DNA of 64,000 nucleotides from positions 846,202 through 910,201 of the forward strand of contig NZ_WJPK01000002.1 of assembly GCF_009649685.1 (NCBI RefSeq), given 5' to 3'. Source of the DNA: Flavobacteriaceae bacterium EG-1 (GTDB lineage Bacteria; Bacteroidota; Bacteroidia; Flavobacteriales; Flavobacteriaceae). Each line of letters begins with the position of its first letter. The first letter of the stretch is position 1. Shown here in pieces: positions 33,447 through 42,479 of the stretch. Under the pieces are notes generated by a model. The model did no database searches and was not told the DNA's origin. It worked only from the letters and a program-made list of their open reading frames with translations. Made by a program: the position numbers and the translations under genes.

Positions 33447-34442
33447 TTAGTCTTCGTCGTCATATTCGTCAAAAGGAAAAAATTCATATAAATCATCTAA
33501 ATAAAGGCTACTGGTTCGGCCAAGTCCTATGAACGCTCTTGATCCGTTAGAGAAAGCAATTGGGTCTTGTCGCGAAGTTCCTTCGAAATTTGTTCTTGAG
33601 TCCCATGTATCTGTGCTTGGATCATATTGCCAAACACTTCCTAATGTACCTACTGAAACTCCGCAAGCGATATAACCATAACCATTTAAAGTAAAAGATA
33701 CAGCATTACTTCTTGTAATACTATAATCGTCTTCTTCGTCAAGGTCTAGTTTTGCAGTCCAACTTTCATCAACTGCATTAAACACCCAAAAATCATCCAA
33801 ATATATTCCATTTGATACTCCAGTACCTAAATAAACATTATCACCTATTGTAAAAGTCGTTGCAGCTCTTCGTTTATCTCCACCAAAGCCAACCATTTCT
33901 GACCATGTATCATTGCTAGGGTTATATTTCCAAAAATCTTTACGATCGTTTTCACCATCATAACCCGTTCCAAAATATCCTAAACCATTTATTCCAAACG
34001 CAACGGCGCTTCTTCTAGCTGTTGAAGGGAATGGCGCTATTGCGGTCCATGAATTAGTGCTAGGATTGTAAGCATAAAAATCAGCTAGTTCGTCTAAACC
34101 GTCATATCCAGAACCAATATACCCAGTACCATCAATTTGAAAACCTACTGCTGCATTTCTTGCTGTACCCGGAAAATCTGCCTTCTGTGACCAATAATCT
34201 CCTTCAATCTCATAAGACCAAAAAGAATTTAGATAATCATCACCATCATAACCCGTTCCCATATATCCAGTATTACCAATAGTAAATCCTGAAATACCAC
34301 TTCTTGCGCTGCCGTCAAATACAGATCTATCAATCCAGTTTCCTAAATCTTCATCGTCGTCGTCGTTAGAACAACTTGTTAATGACAGGACTAGCATGCT
34401 CATAAAAGCTATAGTATTTAAATTGAAATGTAGTTCTTTCAT
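33447..34442 (-). CDS. Kelch-repeat lipoprotein
   Basis: Surface or periplasmic lipoprotein, 331 residues, with a signal ending in LSLTSC (Cys about 24) followed by a very acidic stretch. Six repeats of about 50 residues build a Kelch propeller. Three carry a GTGYDG or GSGYDG turn and most end in a W-x pair before the next blade (for example YNPSTNSWTAI). The C-terminus is acidic (FDEYDDED). NanM, the neuraminate epimerase, is also a Kelch protein, but the repeats here look like the Bacteroidetes-specific set near DUF4907 and DUF4270 genes. A ligand-sensing or binding function upstream of the LytTR pair is inferred. Confidence 0.85.
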   Translation of the reverse strand: MKELHFNLNTIAFMSMLVLSLTSCSNDDDDEDLGNWIDRSVFDGSARSGISGFTIGNTGYMGTGYDGDDYLNSFWSYEIEGDYWSQKADFPGTARNAAVGFQIDGTGYIGSGYDGLDELADFYAYNPSTNSWTAIAPFPSTARRSAVAFGINGLGYFGTGYDGENDRKDFWKYNPSNDTWSEMVGFGGDKRRAATTFTIGDNVYLGTGVSNGIYLDDFWVFNAVDESWTAKLDLDEEDDYSITRSNAVSFTLNGYGYIACGVSVGTLGSVWQYDPSTDTWDSRTNFEGTSRQDPIAFSNGSRAFIGLGRTSSLYLDDLYEFFPFDEYDDED

Positions 34443-34484
34443 AAGAATTTATTGTTTTGCCTTCTGTTTTATTAAAATTTTATC

Positions 34485-34492
34485 CAAAATTA
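34485..34492 (-). promoter_or_regulatory. -7 promoter element of the Kelch-kinase operon
   Basis: On the minus strand these bases read TAATTTTG, an exact match to TAnnTTTG, 43 bases before the Kelch ATG. A clear -33 TTG is not seen at the usual distance. The divergent DUF4270 gene begins about 200 bases away. Confidence 0.5.
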
Positions 34493-34689
34493 AAGCAGGG
34501 CATCTGCCTTTGAAACAGAAATAGATGAAGGTGGCTATTTAACGTATGAAACATTGAATTTTATCTACCAAATAGAACTATCAATTAATAGCCAAAATAT
34601 TAGTGTTGGTAGGTTAAATAGGCAGATTTGTCTATTGTGATTTTTGCCTTTCTTAATAGCTTTTACATTTACAAACAAATCATTTGTTT

Positions 34690-35985
34690 ATGAAGACCTT
34701 CTTAGGTTTATTAGTTTGTATAGTATTAGGAGTTTCTTGTAGTAATGAGTATTTGAATAGCTCCGATTTTGAGGCAGGAGAACTTTTTACCGATAGCAAT
34801 ATTCGCGTAGTTCAGTTTGATACAATGACTACTATATTATCAACTATGAAGTTTGATAGTGTTATTACATCTCAAAGTTCGCGAATGTTGATAGGTAGGT
34901 ATGAAGACCCTGTTTTCGGGAGTGTAAGTAGTTCTAGTTATGTAGAAATGCTACCTGCTAGTTATACTATTGATACAGAAGCAGTTTACGATAGTATTGT
35001 ATTTATTATTAGATATGATAATTATTACTATAACGACACTTTACAGGAAAACACAATCCATATTAAAAAAGTAAAGGAGAAATTAAACCCTGCAGACGAT
35101 AACAACTTCTATAATACAAGTAGCATTGATTATGAAGATGAAGATGTTGGAATATTTACATATACACCAAGGCCAATAGAATCGGATTCTATTCTAATAA
35201 AGTTAAGCGATTCTTTAGGTTTGGATTTGTTTGAAAACCTTCAAGACAAAAACTTGATTAATTATGATGAGTTTATTAACCACTTCAAAGGTCTTACCTT
35301 AAGACCAGATGATTTAGATAATAGTTCAATAATAGGGTTTTCTTTGGCGTCTGAAATGCGTATTTATTACAGTATAGAAGAGGATATTGAAACCGAACAG
35401 TATTTTACCCAATTTACGATTAATACAAGCAGTACTCCAACACCTTTTTTCAATCAAATAATTGCTGAAGAGCCTAATGAGTACTTAAATAGTATCACGG
35501 ATATAGAGAATGTTCTTTATAGCGAAGATGCGGAAGATCAAAGTTTTATACAATCCGGTATTGGGATAACTACAAGAATTGAATTTCCTCATATTAAATC
35601 GGTTTATAATATCCAAGGACAAGGCACTTTACTTGACGCAACCTTACGAATAAAACCAAAAGAGGCTTCTTATAATGATGAGTTGATTTTAAGAGACACA
35701 TTATCGGTGTACATTGTTGATCAAAATAATGTTCTTACCTCCGCCACTTCCATGTCAGCTATTTTGAATCGTGAGAATCAAGAATTCAATGATATTTATT
35801 ATGAACTACAATTAAGTAGTTATTTAGAGGAATTATTGGTTACCGAAAAAGAAAATACCGATGCCTTAATTCTTTTGCCTTACGATTATACCTCTACAGT
35901 TGACCGATTTGTACTAGATGTTGATAATTCAAATACGGGTACTCAATTAGAACTTACCTATGCCATATATGATGAAAATGAATAA
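34690..35985 (+). CDS. DUF4270 lipoprotein
   Basis: Exported lipoprotein of the Bacteroidetes family DUF4270, 432 codons including the stop. The ATG at 34690 gives a signal ending in LGVSC (Cys about 16); a TTG six bases upstream is not needed. The mature protein starts with typical features: VVQFDTMTTILSTMKFDSV and RMLIGRYEDPVFGSVSSSSY, then beta-rich sequence to the end. Function is unknown; members often sit beside outer-membrane barrels. The following barrel gene overlaps its stop, so the two are coupled. The gene is divergent from the Kelch-kinase operon. Confidence 0.85.
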   Translation: MKTFLGLLVCIVLGVSCSNEYLNSSDFEAGELFTDSNIRVVQFDTMTTILSTMKFDSVITSQSSRMLIGRYEDPVFGSVSSSSYVEMLPASYTIDTEAVYDSIVFIIRYDNYYYNDTLQENTIHIKKVKEKLNPADDNNFYNTSSIDYEDEDVGIFTYTPRPIESDSILIKLSDSLGLDLFENLQDKNLINYDEFINHFKGLTLRPDDLDNSSIIGFSLASEMRIYYSIEEDIETEQYFTQFTINTSSTPTPFFNQIIAEEPNEYLNSITDIENVLYSEDAEDQSFIQSGIGITTRIEFPHIKSVYNIQGQGTLLDATLRIKPKEASYNDELILRDTLSVYIVDQNNVLTSATSMSAILNRENQEFNDIYYELQLSSYLEELLVTEKENTDALILLPYDYTSTVDRFVLDVDNSNTGTQLELTYAIYDENE

Positions 35986-37225
35986 AAACCTTTTTCTTAC
36001 AATAGTAATCACCATATTGGCAATAAAATTCATTGCCGCCCAAGCAGAAGGTTTAACGAGTTCTCCATATTCATTATATGGTTTGGGGGTGATTAATCAA
36101 ACTAGTATTGGATTTACAAATGGTTTGGGGTATTCTGGTATTGGGATTAGGACAGATTCTGAAATTAATAACTTAAATGCAGCAAATTATGCTTTAATAC
36201 CTCAAAATTCTTTTTTCTATGATATTGGGGTTAAAGGAGAATTTAATCAGTATAGTAATCTGGCTGATAATGAGTCTAAGAGTACGTTGAATTTTTCAAA
36301 TTTGGCTTTTGCTTTTAGAATATCAGAAGGTCTTGGAGCAGGTATTTCTATGGTGCCTTATAGCGATGTTGGCTATTCTTTGGTAGGTGTAAAAACTAAT
36401 ATAGAAGGCTCAAACGAAACTTTTGAAAGCAATGTATCGGGTTTAGGAGCTCTTAGCGATTTAAAGTTTAATTTGGGTTATGCTATTAACGAAGACTTAC
36501 GTTTTGGACTTAGTGGTTCTTTTATGTTTGGTAATATTGAAGAGCAAGAATCTTTTATCATTAGCCAAAGTACTTTTGTATCTACAGAAACAACAAACTA
36601 TTCTGGTTTTCGCCTAGGTTTTGGGATGCAATATGATTTTTCTGAAAAATTTACTTTAGGAAGCACCATTCAATTTCCAACTACCCTTAAGGGTAACCTA
36701 AAACGATCTGTACTTAAATCTTTAGATGGGGTTGAAATTACGGTTGAAGATGATGTAAGTGATTCTGCAGATAATTTTAATATGCCATTAGAAGTGGGAA
36801 TTGGATTAAGCACTAATTTTTATAAAGGATTTACCTTAAGTGCCGATTATAAAAAGAATTATTGGAGCGAAACAGGACAAACAGAAAACTTGGGAGCCTA
36901 TGAAGATCAAGATATCTATGCCTTAGGCTTGCAATATGTAAAGAACCCGCAAAGCTATAAGTATGGTGATCGTATTCGCTATCGAGCCGGATACAACTAT
37001 GATAATGGTTATTTAGCTATAAGTGGTATAAAAGTAGATGGTTATAATCTTACTGCGGGTATAGGGCTACCTATTGGAAAGCGGTCAAGGTCTTTGATGA
37101 ATATTTCATATGCATATGGTTCTAAAGGAAAGGTCCAAAACATATTGATTAAAGAGAATTTTCATTTACTCACGTTAAACTTGAGCTTGGAAGATATTTG
37201 GTTTCAAAAAAGGAAGATTGATTAA
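35978..37225 (+). CDS. Outer-membrane beta-barrel protein
   Basis: Predicted outer-membrane barrel, about 415 residues. Several in-frame ATGs exist (35960, 35969, 35972 and 35978). The last one overlaps the DUF4270 stop by 8 bases and begins MNKNLFLTIVIT, a clean signal peptide ending near FIAAQ, so I prefer it. The mature sequence has SSPYSLYGLGV and LNAANYALIP as in Bacteroidetes OmpP1/FadL-like or PorV-like barrels, with alternating beta strands through the rest. Partnered with the DUF4270 lipoprotein, it may form a surface complex related to the sensory genes on the other side. The transported or bound substrate is unknown. Confidence 0.78.
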   Translation: MNKNLFLTIVITILAIKFIAAQAEGLTSSPYSLYGLGVINQTSIGFTNGLGYSGIGIRTDSEINNLNAANYALIPQNSFFYDIGVKGEFNQYSNLADNESKSTLNFSNLAFAFRISEGLGAGISMVPYSDVGYSLVGVKTNIEGSNETFESNVSGLGALSDLKFNLGYAINEDLRFGLSGSFMFGNIEEQESFIISQSTFVSTETTNYSGFRLGFGMQYDFSEKFTLGSTIQFPTTLKGNLKRSVLKSLDGVEITVEDDVSDSADNFNMPLEVGIGLSTNFYKGFTLSADYKKNYWSETGQTENLGAYEDQDIYALGLQYVKNPQSYKYGDRIRYRAGYNYDNGYLAISGIKVDGYNLTAGIGLPIGKRSRSLMNISYAYGSKGKVQNILIKENFHLLTLNLSLEDIWFQKRKID

Positions 37226-37709
37226 TTCAAACACGTTGTGTATTATGAATAAACATTAATGCCTTGTTTTAATAAAACCTCTAAAGTACACAATAGGATA
37301 TTATAGAATAATTATACTTCAATACTGTTCAATTATTTTTTTACACGAAATAACTACATTTTAAAGTATCACGAACCCTAAATTCCTACAAATACTATTT
37401 ATTCAAAACCTCTTGAATTAGATGCTTTTTGAAGACTTAATTGTCATTCAACCTTCGTTTTTATCCACTTGTCGAAAGGTTCATTTTTCCACTAACGTTT
37501 ATCTACATTTTATCTCCGTTTAAGTGTAATATTTCGGGTGAAATGCATCATTTATCAGATGAAATTTTTAACGATTTTCAATTTCAACAACATGATTATC
37601 AGTATTTTACACTTAATCTGAAAAAGAATACCGTACACATAGTTTTTGGTGATTTCATGTAGTACTCGGACTACTTTTACATCAGTAATAACAACAAAAA
37701 TAATAAGCT
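37226..37709. other. Intergenic region without convincing genes
   Basis: These 484 bases separate the barrel gene from the CAP-domain gene. An open frame from 37441 begins with TTG and has no family likeness, and I do not count it as a gene. A small hairpin, GTAGT with ACTAC, occurs around 37659-37676. I see no confident promoter box, RNA gene or repeat here, although the CAP gene needs its own promoter in this region. Confidence 0.5.
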
Positions 37710-38204
37710 ATGTTTCGTTTCAACCTTTTAATTCTTATTGCACTTTTAACATTAACTGTTTCTTGTTCTTCTTCTAATACTGAAGAAGCTGAATTGTACG
37801 CAGAAATTGCTGCAACAAATAGTAAAGCGGAGATTTCTGAAATAGAACAAGAAGTTATTGATGCTGTTAACGGATATAGAGCTTCTAAGGGTCTTTCTAC
37901 TTTAAAATTTAGCAACATTGCTTACGATTACGCAAATGCGCATAACCAATATATGATTGAAGCTGGTGAAATTAGCCACGATGATTTTGCAAAAAGATCT
38001 GCAAAACTATCTACGGAAGCTAATTCTGATTATGTTTCTGAAAATTTGGGAAAAGATTTTTATAGTGCTGAGCAAATATTAGAAGCATGGATTAATAGTC
38101 CAACTCACAAAAAAGTAATGGAAGGTGATGTTAACTATACTGCAGTTAGTGTTACTGCTGATGCAAATGGAGTATTGTATTTCACACAATTGTTTTTCAA
38201 CTAA
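37710..38204 (+). CDS. CAP-domain (SCP/PR1-like) lipoprotein
   Basis: Exported lipoprotein, 164 residues, with a signal ending in LTVSC (Cys about 19) and a short polar linker rich in Glu and Ala. The CAP domain runs from about 48 to the end: VIDAVNGYRASKGLSTL, ANAHNQYM, SENLG, ILEAWINSPTHKKVM and YFTQLF. It holds the His, Glu and His residues that line the CAP cavity. Bacterial members of this type are widespread and mostly uncharacterised. The gene stands alone, with 484 bases before it and a terminator after, so it is probably not part of the sugar pathway. Confidence 0.9.
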   Translation: MFRFNLLILIALLTLTVSCSSSNTEEAELYAEIAATNSKAEISEIEQEVIDAVNGYRASKGLSTLKFSNIAYDYANAHNQYMIEAGEISHDDFAKRSAKLSTEANSDYVSENLGKDFYSAEQILEAWINSPTHKKVMEGDVNYTAVSVTADANGVLYFTQLFFN

Positions 38205-38255
38205 AATTAAAACCAACGCAAATAAACAAATTAAACGATTAGCTTATTTTTTTAG

Positions 38256-38288
38256 GCCCTCTTTCTTGAAACAAAAGGGGGCTTTTTT
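38256..38288 (+). terminator. Intrinsic terminator after the CAP gene
   Basis: GCCCTCTTT (38256-38264) pairs with AAAGGGGGC (38274-38282) with one G-T wobble and a 9-base loop. Six T follow at 38283-38288. It lies about 50 bases after the stop codon. Confidence 0.88.
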
Positions 38289-38360
38289 CAATTTTATTAA
38301 CCCATTGTGTTGTAAGGAAGGACACTACATTTAAATAATTCCAAAAAAATACTCAATAGG

Positions 38361-39926
38361 TTAATTCAAATCCTCAATTACCTCAACCAAAGACTTATAA
38401 ATAAAAGGCCCAGTTTCTGGCCCAAGCGAATTTCCTTCGCCATAGGTGTCGCCGTGATCATGGTATAGATATGGTTTTTCAACATCCCATTCACTTTTCG
38501 GAATAATGTAGCCAATTTCATCGTTTGAAAGCCCTAAATAAAATTTGTATTTGTCTTTTATGAGCTCTTGTATTGGTGGAATCTCTAATGGTTGTATTTC
38601 GAAATCTCGGCCTTTGGGGGCTTCTACACCGCCAAAAACAATCTCAGGGTAAATTTCTCCTGGAATACTTAAAAATAATGCTGGGCCAATTCTAATGGCA
38701 CCTACTTCAGTTCTTTTGTTAAAATATTCTGGCATTCCCATTTTTATTAGCCCAATTCCACTAGCAATTTTAAAAGTAGTATTATCTAAATCTGCAAATA
38801 TCGTTTTTGCGCGAACCGAAATATTGGAAGTGTTTATTGTGTCTCCTTCTTTTTTAAGCGCTGCCAAGGACATTAATGCAATTTGATCTCCTAGTGCTTT
38901 TGTTTTTTCATAAGTCGGTTCGGCATATTCTATTCCAGTAAATGGATCTGCAATGGAAATTGAAGGGTGTGGAGCCATTAAACCTCCAATAACTCCTGTG
39001 AAATATATGGCAACTCCGCCCAAGCCCTCTTCCATTTTTTCTGTGCCATTGAAAACACCTTTTTCAATTGCTTCTCGAACATAATGGGGAAAATCGGAAC
39101 TTATTAATAAATTTTGACTCCATAATGTTTCTGGGTGATTAGACCAATTAATTAGAGACCCTAAAGTTTGGTCATTTTCAGCATCTAAAACTTGCATCAC
39201 ATGTATACCAGTCGCTTTAACAATTGGTTTTCGAGTGTCTTTAATTAGTGTTGAATCTTTGCCTGAAAGATCTTCGGCAAAGACTAATTTCGCTGGACGA
39301 AGATTTTTAGCCGCTTCAACAACTGCAGCAACTGTTTGTTCTTTTACATATTCCATCATTTCATCATTCACCCCGGAATTGAACATGTTTTCTCCCCAAA
39401 TGCCAACTAAATCATTACTCTCGTGTGTGTGTGTTGATGAAAGCAATGTGTAATCAATTCCTAATTCTTCTGGAATGCGATTTCTAATGTCAATTACATC
39501 GCCATGTAAAAAGCCAATAGCATCCATACTAATCATTGCAATTCTACTCTTGCCATCATCTAAAACCATTACACGAGACCAAACATCATCATGTACGCCT
39601 TGTGCAGGTTTAGCATTGCTCATACCAGCAATCCAATAGGCATCAAACTTTCCATTATTATTGTTGTCGTTATAGGTGTCACCTTCATCTTCACCGTACT
39701 TGTTGTTTCCGTTGGCATCATTCCAAGTATCAACAATAGTTGGAGTAATGGTCTTTTTGGCAAAACCAGCTTTTAAACTGCTTTCATTTTTATTTTCAAT
39801 TTTAAGGTCTATCGTATAATCGGGGTGGCGATCACGCCAATTGTATATGAAAATACTGCCCACAACTATTATGACCAGTAGTATAAATACTGCCAAACCT
39901 TTTAAAATACCCTTTACTGTTTTCAT
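38361..39926 (-). CDS. Ceramidase-fold amidase-like protein with membrane anchor and calcium-loop insert
   Basis: Member of the neutral/alkaline ceramidase N-terminal domain family, 521 residues. One hydrophobic anchor (about 10-28) precedes the domain, which begins AGFAKKTITP. Between residues 66 and 96 is a DxN-rich insert (WNDANGNNKYGEDEG, YNDNNNNGKFD) like two calcium-binding loops. Zinc-site motifs are present: STHTHES near 166, NWSNHPE near 275, SSDFPHY and PGEIYPE, and GYIIPKSEW near the end. Where ceramidase has its serine nucleophile (N-x-S-P-N) this protein reads GGLMAPHP. It is the last gene of the eight-gene run. Amide hydrolysis is the family activity; the substrate here is unknown. 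Confidence 0.8.
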   Translation of the reverse strand: MKTVKGILKGLAVFILLVIIVVGSIFIYNWRDRHPDYTIDLKIENKNESSLKAGFAKKTITPTIVDTWNDANGNNKYGEDEGDTYNDNNNNGKFDAYWIAGMSNAKPAQGVHDDVWSRVMVLDDGKSRIAMISMDAIGFLHGDVIDIRNRIPEELGIDYTLLSSTHTHESNDLVGIWGENMFNSGVNDEMMEYVKEQTVAAVVEAAKNLRPAKLVFAEDLSGKDSTLIKDTRKPIVKATGIHVMQVLDAENDQTLGSLINWSNHPETLWSQNLLISSDFPHYVREAIEKGVFNGTEKMEEGLGGVAIYFTGVIGGLMAPHPSISIADPFTGIEYAEPTYEKTKALGDQIALMSLAALKKEGDTINTSNISVRAKTIFADLDNTTFKIASGIGLIKMGMPEYFNKRTEVGAIRIGPALFLSIPGEIYPEIVFGGVEAPKGRDFEIQPLEIPPIQELIKDKYKFYLGLSNDEIGYIIPKSEWDVEKPYLYHDHGDTYGEGNSLGPETGPFIYKSLVEVIEDLN

Positions 39927-39929
39927 TAA

Positions 39930-41336
39930 CTACAATCTTTTATCGGTCAGTTCATTGGCCAATTTAAAATTCAATTCCATTAAGTAATCTCCCATATTTG
40001 GGCCATACCAGCCCATAAGTCGCGCTTCATAAGTTTCGAAATAGTAATATTTTTGAGGTACTATATAACCAAGGTACTGCCCATTAAAACTGGTTAAACT
40101 TGAATTATAACCCGCCACTTCTAGGGCATTTTTTAAATCGATTCCGTATTCGCCACTAAGTTCGTATGGCAGGGCTAACCAAACTAGATCGTTTAATTTT
40201 ACACCTTGTAAGTAAATAGTTTCCATGTCTGCCATTAGCTTGCTCGCAGCCCATGGGGCAACACGTCTTCTATCAGAAATGTAAAAAGCTTGTAATTCCG
40301 GAATTTCGATTTCTGTAGTTATCGAAGTCATTTGAACAACCGAATCATATTCCATTTTATTGATAACAACGGTAGCCGAATCTGCTAAGGTTTCACCAAT
40401 ATATTTGGTCTTTTCAAACTTTTCTCCTTTTCCTTTATTTGAATGACTACCTACAGTACCAGCGAAAAAAAGCGCTAAATCTACTCCTTTGGTTTCTAAA
40501 CTGCGTTGAAAATAACCTGGATAATCTCCACTAAATTTATCATTCCAAGTGGCTATTGTTGTGGCGTGTGCCCCAAAGATTCCTATAACAGCTTTCTTTC
40601 CTTCGTTTTGGGCAAAACTTATTAAATTCAATTTATCATTTAATCTTCCCGTTTCGCCAATAATTCTATTCCGAATTAAATTAGGAACATGAATAAAACC
40701 TGAAGAATATTTAGCTTCTTTTTTATCTTTCCTAGCATTTAAAATTAGCTGTGTGAATTTTTCACCTAACCATGCTACAACCTCTGGTTGGTATTTGCCA
40801 CCAAAACTTTCACCAACAAATTTGGGAATACAATTTCCAATGCTAGCATGAGTATGGGTAGCCCCAAATAAAATTTGTTTTCTTGAAATTGTTCCTTCTA
40901 AATTTTCAGCTACTTTATGAACCACCAATTCAGGAATAACCACCATATCGGCACTTAAAAAAACTAGCTCTTTACCATCAACTTCAATGGCAATCGCCTT
41001 GGCAAATAAAGAGTCATGAATACCAGTAGCATATTGCCCATCACCATAACCAGCCATTTTAATAGCCTTAAATTCGCCAATAGCGTTATTCGGAGCATTA
41101 GCTACTATTTTAGGACTGATGTTAATGCGAGCAAAACCAGCCTTTAATTGGCCTTTTACATCTACTTTTTTTAGAAAAGCAGCGTCCATTTTCGCAACCG
41201 TATTTTTATAATAACTAGATTCGAAATATGGATCTGTAGTAATTTTGTCAGTTAAGAGATAGAAAAGTAATAGCAGAATAAAAGCACACGCACCTAATAC
41301 ACGCAACAATCTTCGCTGCCACTTTTTTGTTTTCAT
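39930..41336 (-). CDS. Ceramidase-fold amidase-like protein with membrane anchor
   Basis: Second family member, 468 residues, with a hydrophobic anchor at about 12-30 after a basic start. The core opens AGFARINISP and keeps the metal-site motifs: GATHTHASIGN near 158, GAHATTIATW near 248, SGDYPGY, PYELSGEYG and GYIVPQKYY. At the nucleophile site it reads VGSHSNKG instead of the ceramidase N-x-S-P-N. It starts 3 bases upstream of the next paralogue's ATG region and follows the sialidase-like gene by 14 bases. Clustering of three paralogues argues for different amide substrates or steps in one degradation process. Confidence 0.8.
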   Translation of the reverse strand: MKTKKWQRRLLRVLGACAFILLLLFYLLTDKITTDPYFESSYYKNTVAKMDAAFLKKVDVKGQLKAGFARINISPKIVANAPNNAIGEFKAIKMAGYGDGQYATGIHDSLFAKAIAIEVDGKELVFLSADMVVIPELVVHKVAENLEGTISRKQILFGATHTHASIGNCIPKFVGESFGGKYQPEVVAWLGEKFTQLILNARKDKKEAKYSSGFIHVPNLIRNRIIGETGRLNDKLNLISFAQNEGKKAVIGIFGAHATTIATWNDKFSGDYPGYFQRSLETKGVDLALFFAGTVGSHSNKGKGEKFEKTKYIGETLADSATVVINKMEYDSVVQMTSITTEIEIPELQAFYISDRRRVAPWAASKLMADMETIYLQGVKLNDLVWLALPYELSGEYGIDLKNALEVAGYNSSLTSFNGQYLGYIVPQKYYYFETYEARLMGWYGPNMGDYLMELNFKLANELTDKRL

Positions 41337-41350
41337 ACCTCAATTGTTTC

Positions 41351-42430
41351 TTAGATTTTAGTAGGATCTATAACTAGATATTTAACTGTTTTACGATTCC
41401 AAGTGTACACTAGATGAATTTTACCATCTGCTGCTTGAATTACTGTAGGATACGAATATTCTTCACCTTCCTTATCAGTATTTTCTCTTAAGGGTTCTAA
41501 ATCAATTGCTCGATCCCAATTAATACCATCTTTTGAAATGCCTAAACTTAAAGGTACGCGGTCTCCCCAATTTTTATCTGTAGGATTATAAATTAAAATG
41601 TGGCGACCGTCTTTTAAAGTAACCCCATCTACTCCAGAATTAGGATTGGGCAACGAAGTTCCTGTCATTTCACTCCAAGTTATTCCACTATCTTCTGACC
41701 AGTTTTGAGAAATAACATTATTCTTAGTTCTACTTAGCAATTGAAGTTTGCCATTACCATGATTTAAAACTACTGGTTGTATGGCACCAAAGGTTTCCGG
41801 GTTGTTAAGTGGTTTGGTTTTGGTCCAGGTTTTTGCAGTATCAATACTTTTTTCTACATGGATTGTCCATTCACCAGATTTTGTTTCGTTACTAGAAGGT
41901 GATAGAATTGTACCATTTTCTAATTGTATTGGCTGATTTTTTATTGGGCCTAAAATACCATCAGGTAACTTTATAGGTTCGGACCAAGTTTTACCATCAT
42001 CATTAGAAGTCATATACAATCCCCACCATTCTTGTGGACTAGGGCCTACTTTATAATATAAATATAAAGGCTCTCCTTTTGGTTTAAATAATACTGGATT
42101 CCAACAAGGATATCGTGTGTTTTCGTCTTGAATGCCATTAACAACTTCTACTGGCTTAGACCATGAACCATTTGTGTTTCTTGAAACCCAAATACCTACA
42201 TCTTTATTTTTCTCTTCGGTACCTCCAAACCAAGAGGCAACAACAGTTCCATTACTTACCTCTACTGTAGATGCGTGACATTCTGGGGTTATAGCATCTG
42301 CAATTTCATAGATAAACTCTTGGGTTAATACAGCAGGGTGGTCTGTTGAGATTAAAGGGGGTAATTCAACTTTCTTTTCTTTACATGATTGAAAAAATAT
42401 TGTAAAGGTGATTAAAATGGCTATTCTCAT
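41351..42430 (-). CDS. Sialidase-like (BNR/Asp-box) propeller lipoprotein
   Basis: Exported lipoprotein with a six-bladed sialidase-like fold. The start at 42430 gives MRIAILITFTIFFQSC, a lipoprotein signal; an in-frame ATG 66 bases upstream would mask it. Asp-box-like turns occur at SNDDGKTWS, SIDTAKTWT, SEDSGITWS and SKDGINWD. The N-terminus has TPECHASTVEV and ASWFGGTEE-x-x-x-DVGIW, typical of the BNR_2 group. The F/Y-R-I-P motif of true GH33 sialidases is not seen. It may act on another sugar, or be a lyase or binding protein. It lies between the BASS transporter and two ceramidase-like genes. Confidence 0.82.
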   Translation of the reverse strand: MRIAILITFTIFFQSCKEKKVELPPLISTDHPAVLTQEFIYEIADAITPECHASTVEVSNGTVVASWFGGTEEKNKDVGIWVSRNTNGSWSKPVEVVNGIQDENTRYPCWNPVLFKPKGEPLYLYYKVGPSPQEWWGLYMTSNDDGKTWSEPIKLPDGILGPIKNQPIQLENGTILSPSSNETKSGEWTIHVEKSIDTAKTWTKTKPLNNPETFGAIQPVVLNHGNGKLQLLSRTKNNVISQNWSEDSGITWSEMTGTSLPNPNSGVDGVTLKDGRHILIYNPTDKNWGDRVPLSLGISKDGINWDRAIDLEPLRENTDKEGEEYSYPTVIQAADGKIHLVYTWNRKTVKYLVIDPTKI

Positions 42431-42479
42431 TTGATATTGAATTAGGTTTAAAATTAGGAACAATTTGTCTTGTATAGGT

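Noticed and set aside
33447-34442. Calling the Kelch protein NanM (neuraminate epimerase)
   Set aside because: Kelch repeats alone are not specific, and the neighbours DUF4907 and a LytTR system point to sensing rather than sialic acid epimerisation.
37441-37662. Open frame of 73 codons in the gap before the CAP gene
   Set aside because: It begins with TTG, shows no family motif or signal peptide, and lies in a low-information AT-rich gap.
37659-37676. Hairpin GTAGT/ACTAC as a terminator
   Set aside because: Short stem and no uniform T run of useful length at the right distance from a stop codon.
41351-42430. Calling the propeller protein a true GH33 sialidase
   Set aside because: The F/Y-R-I-P motif is not found, so only sialidase-like is justified.
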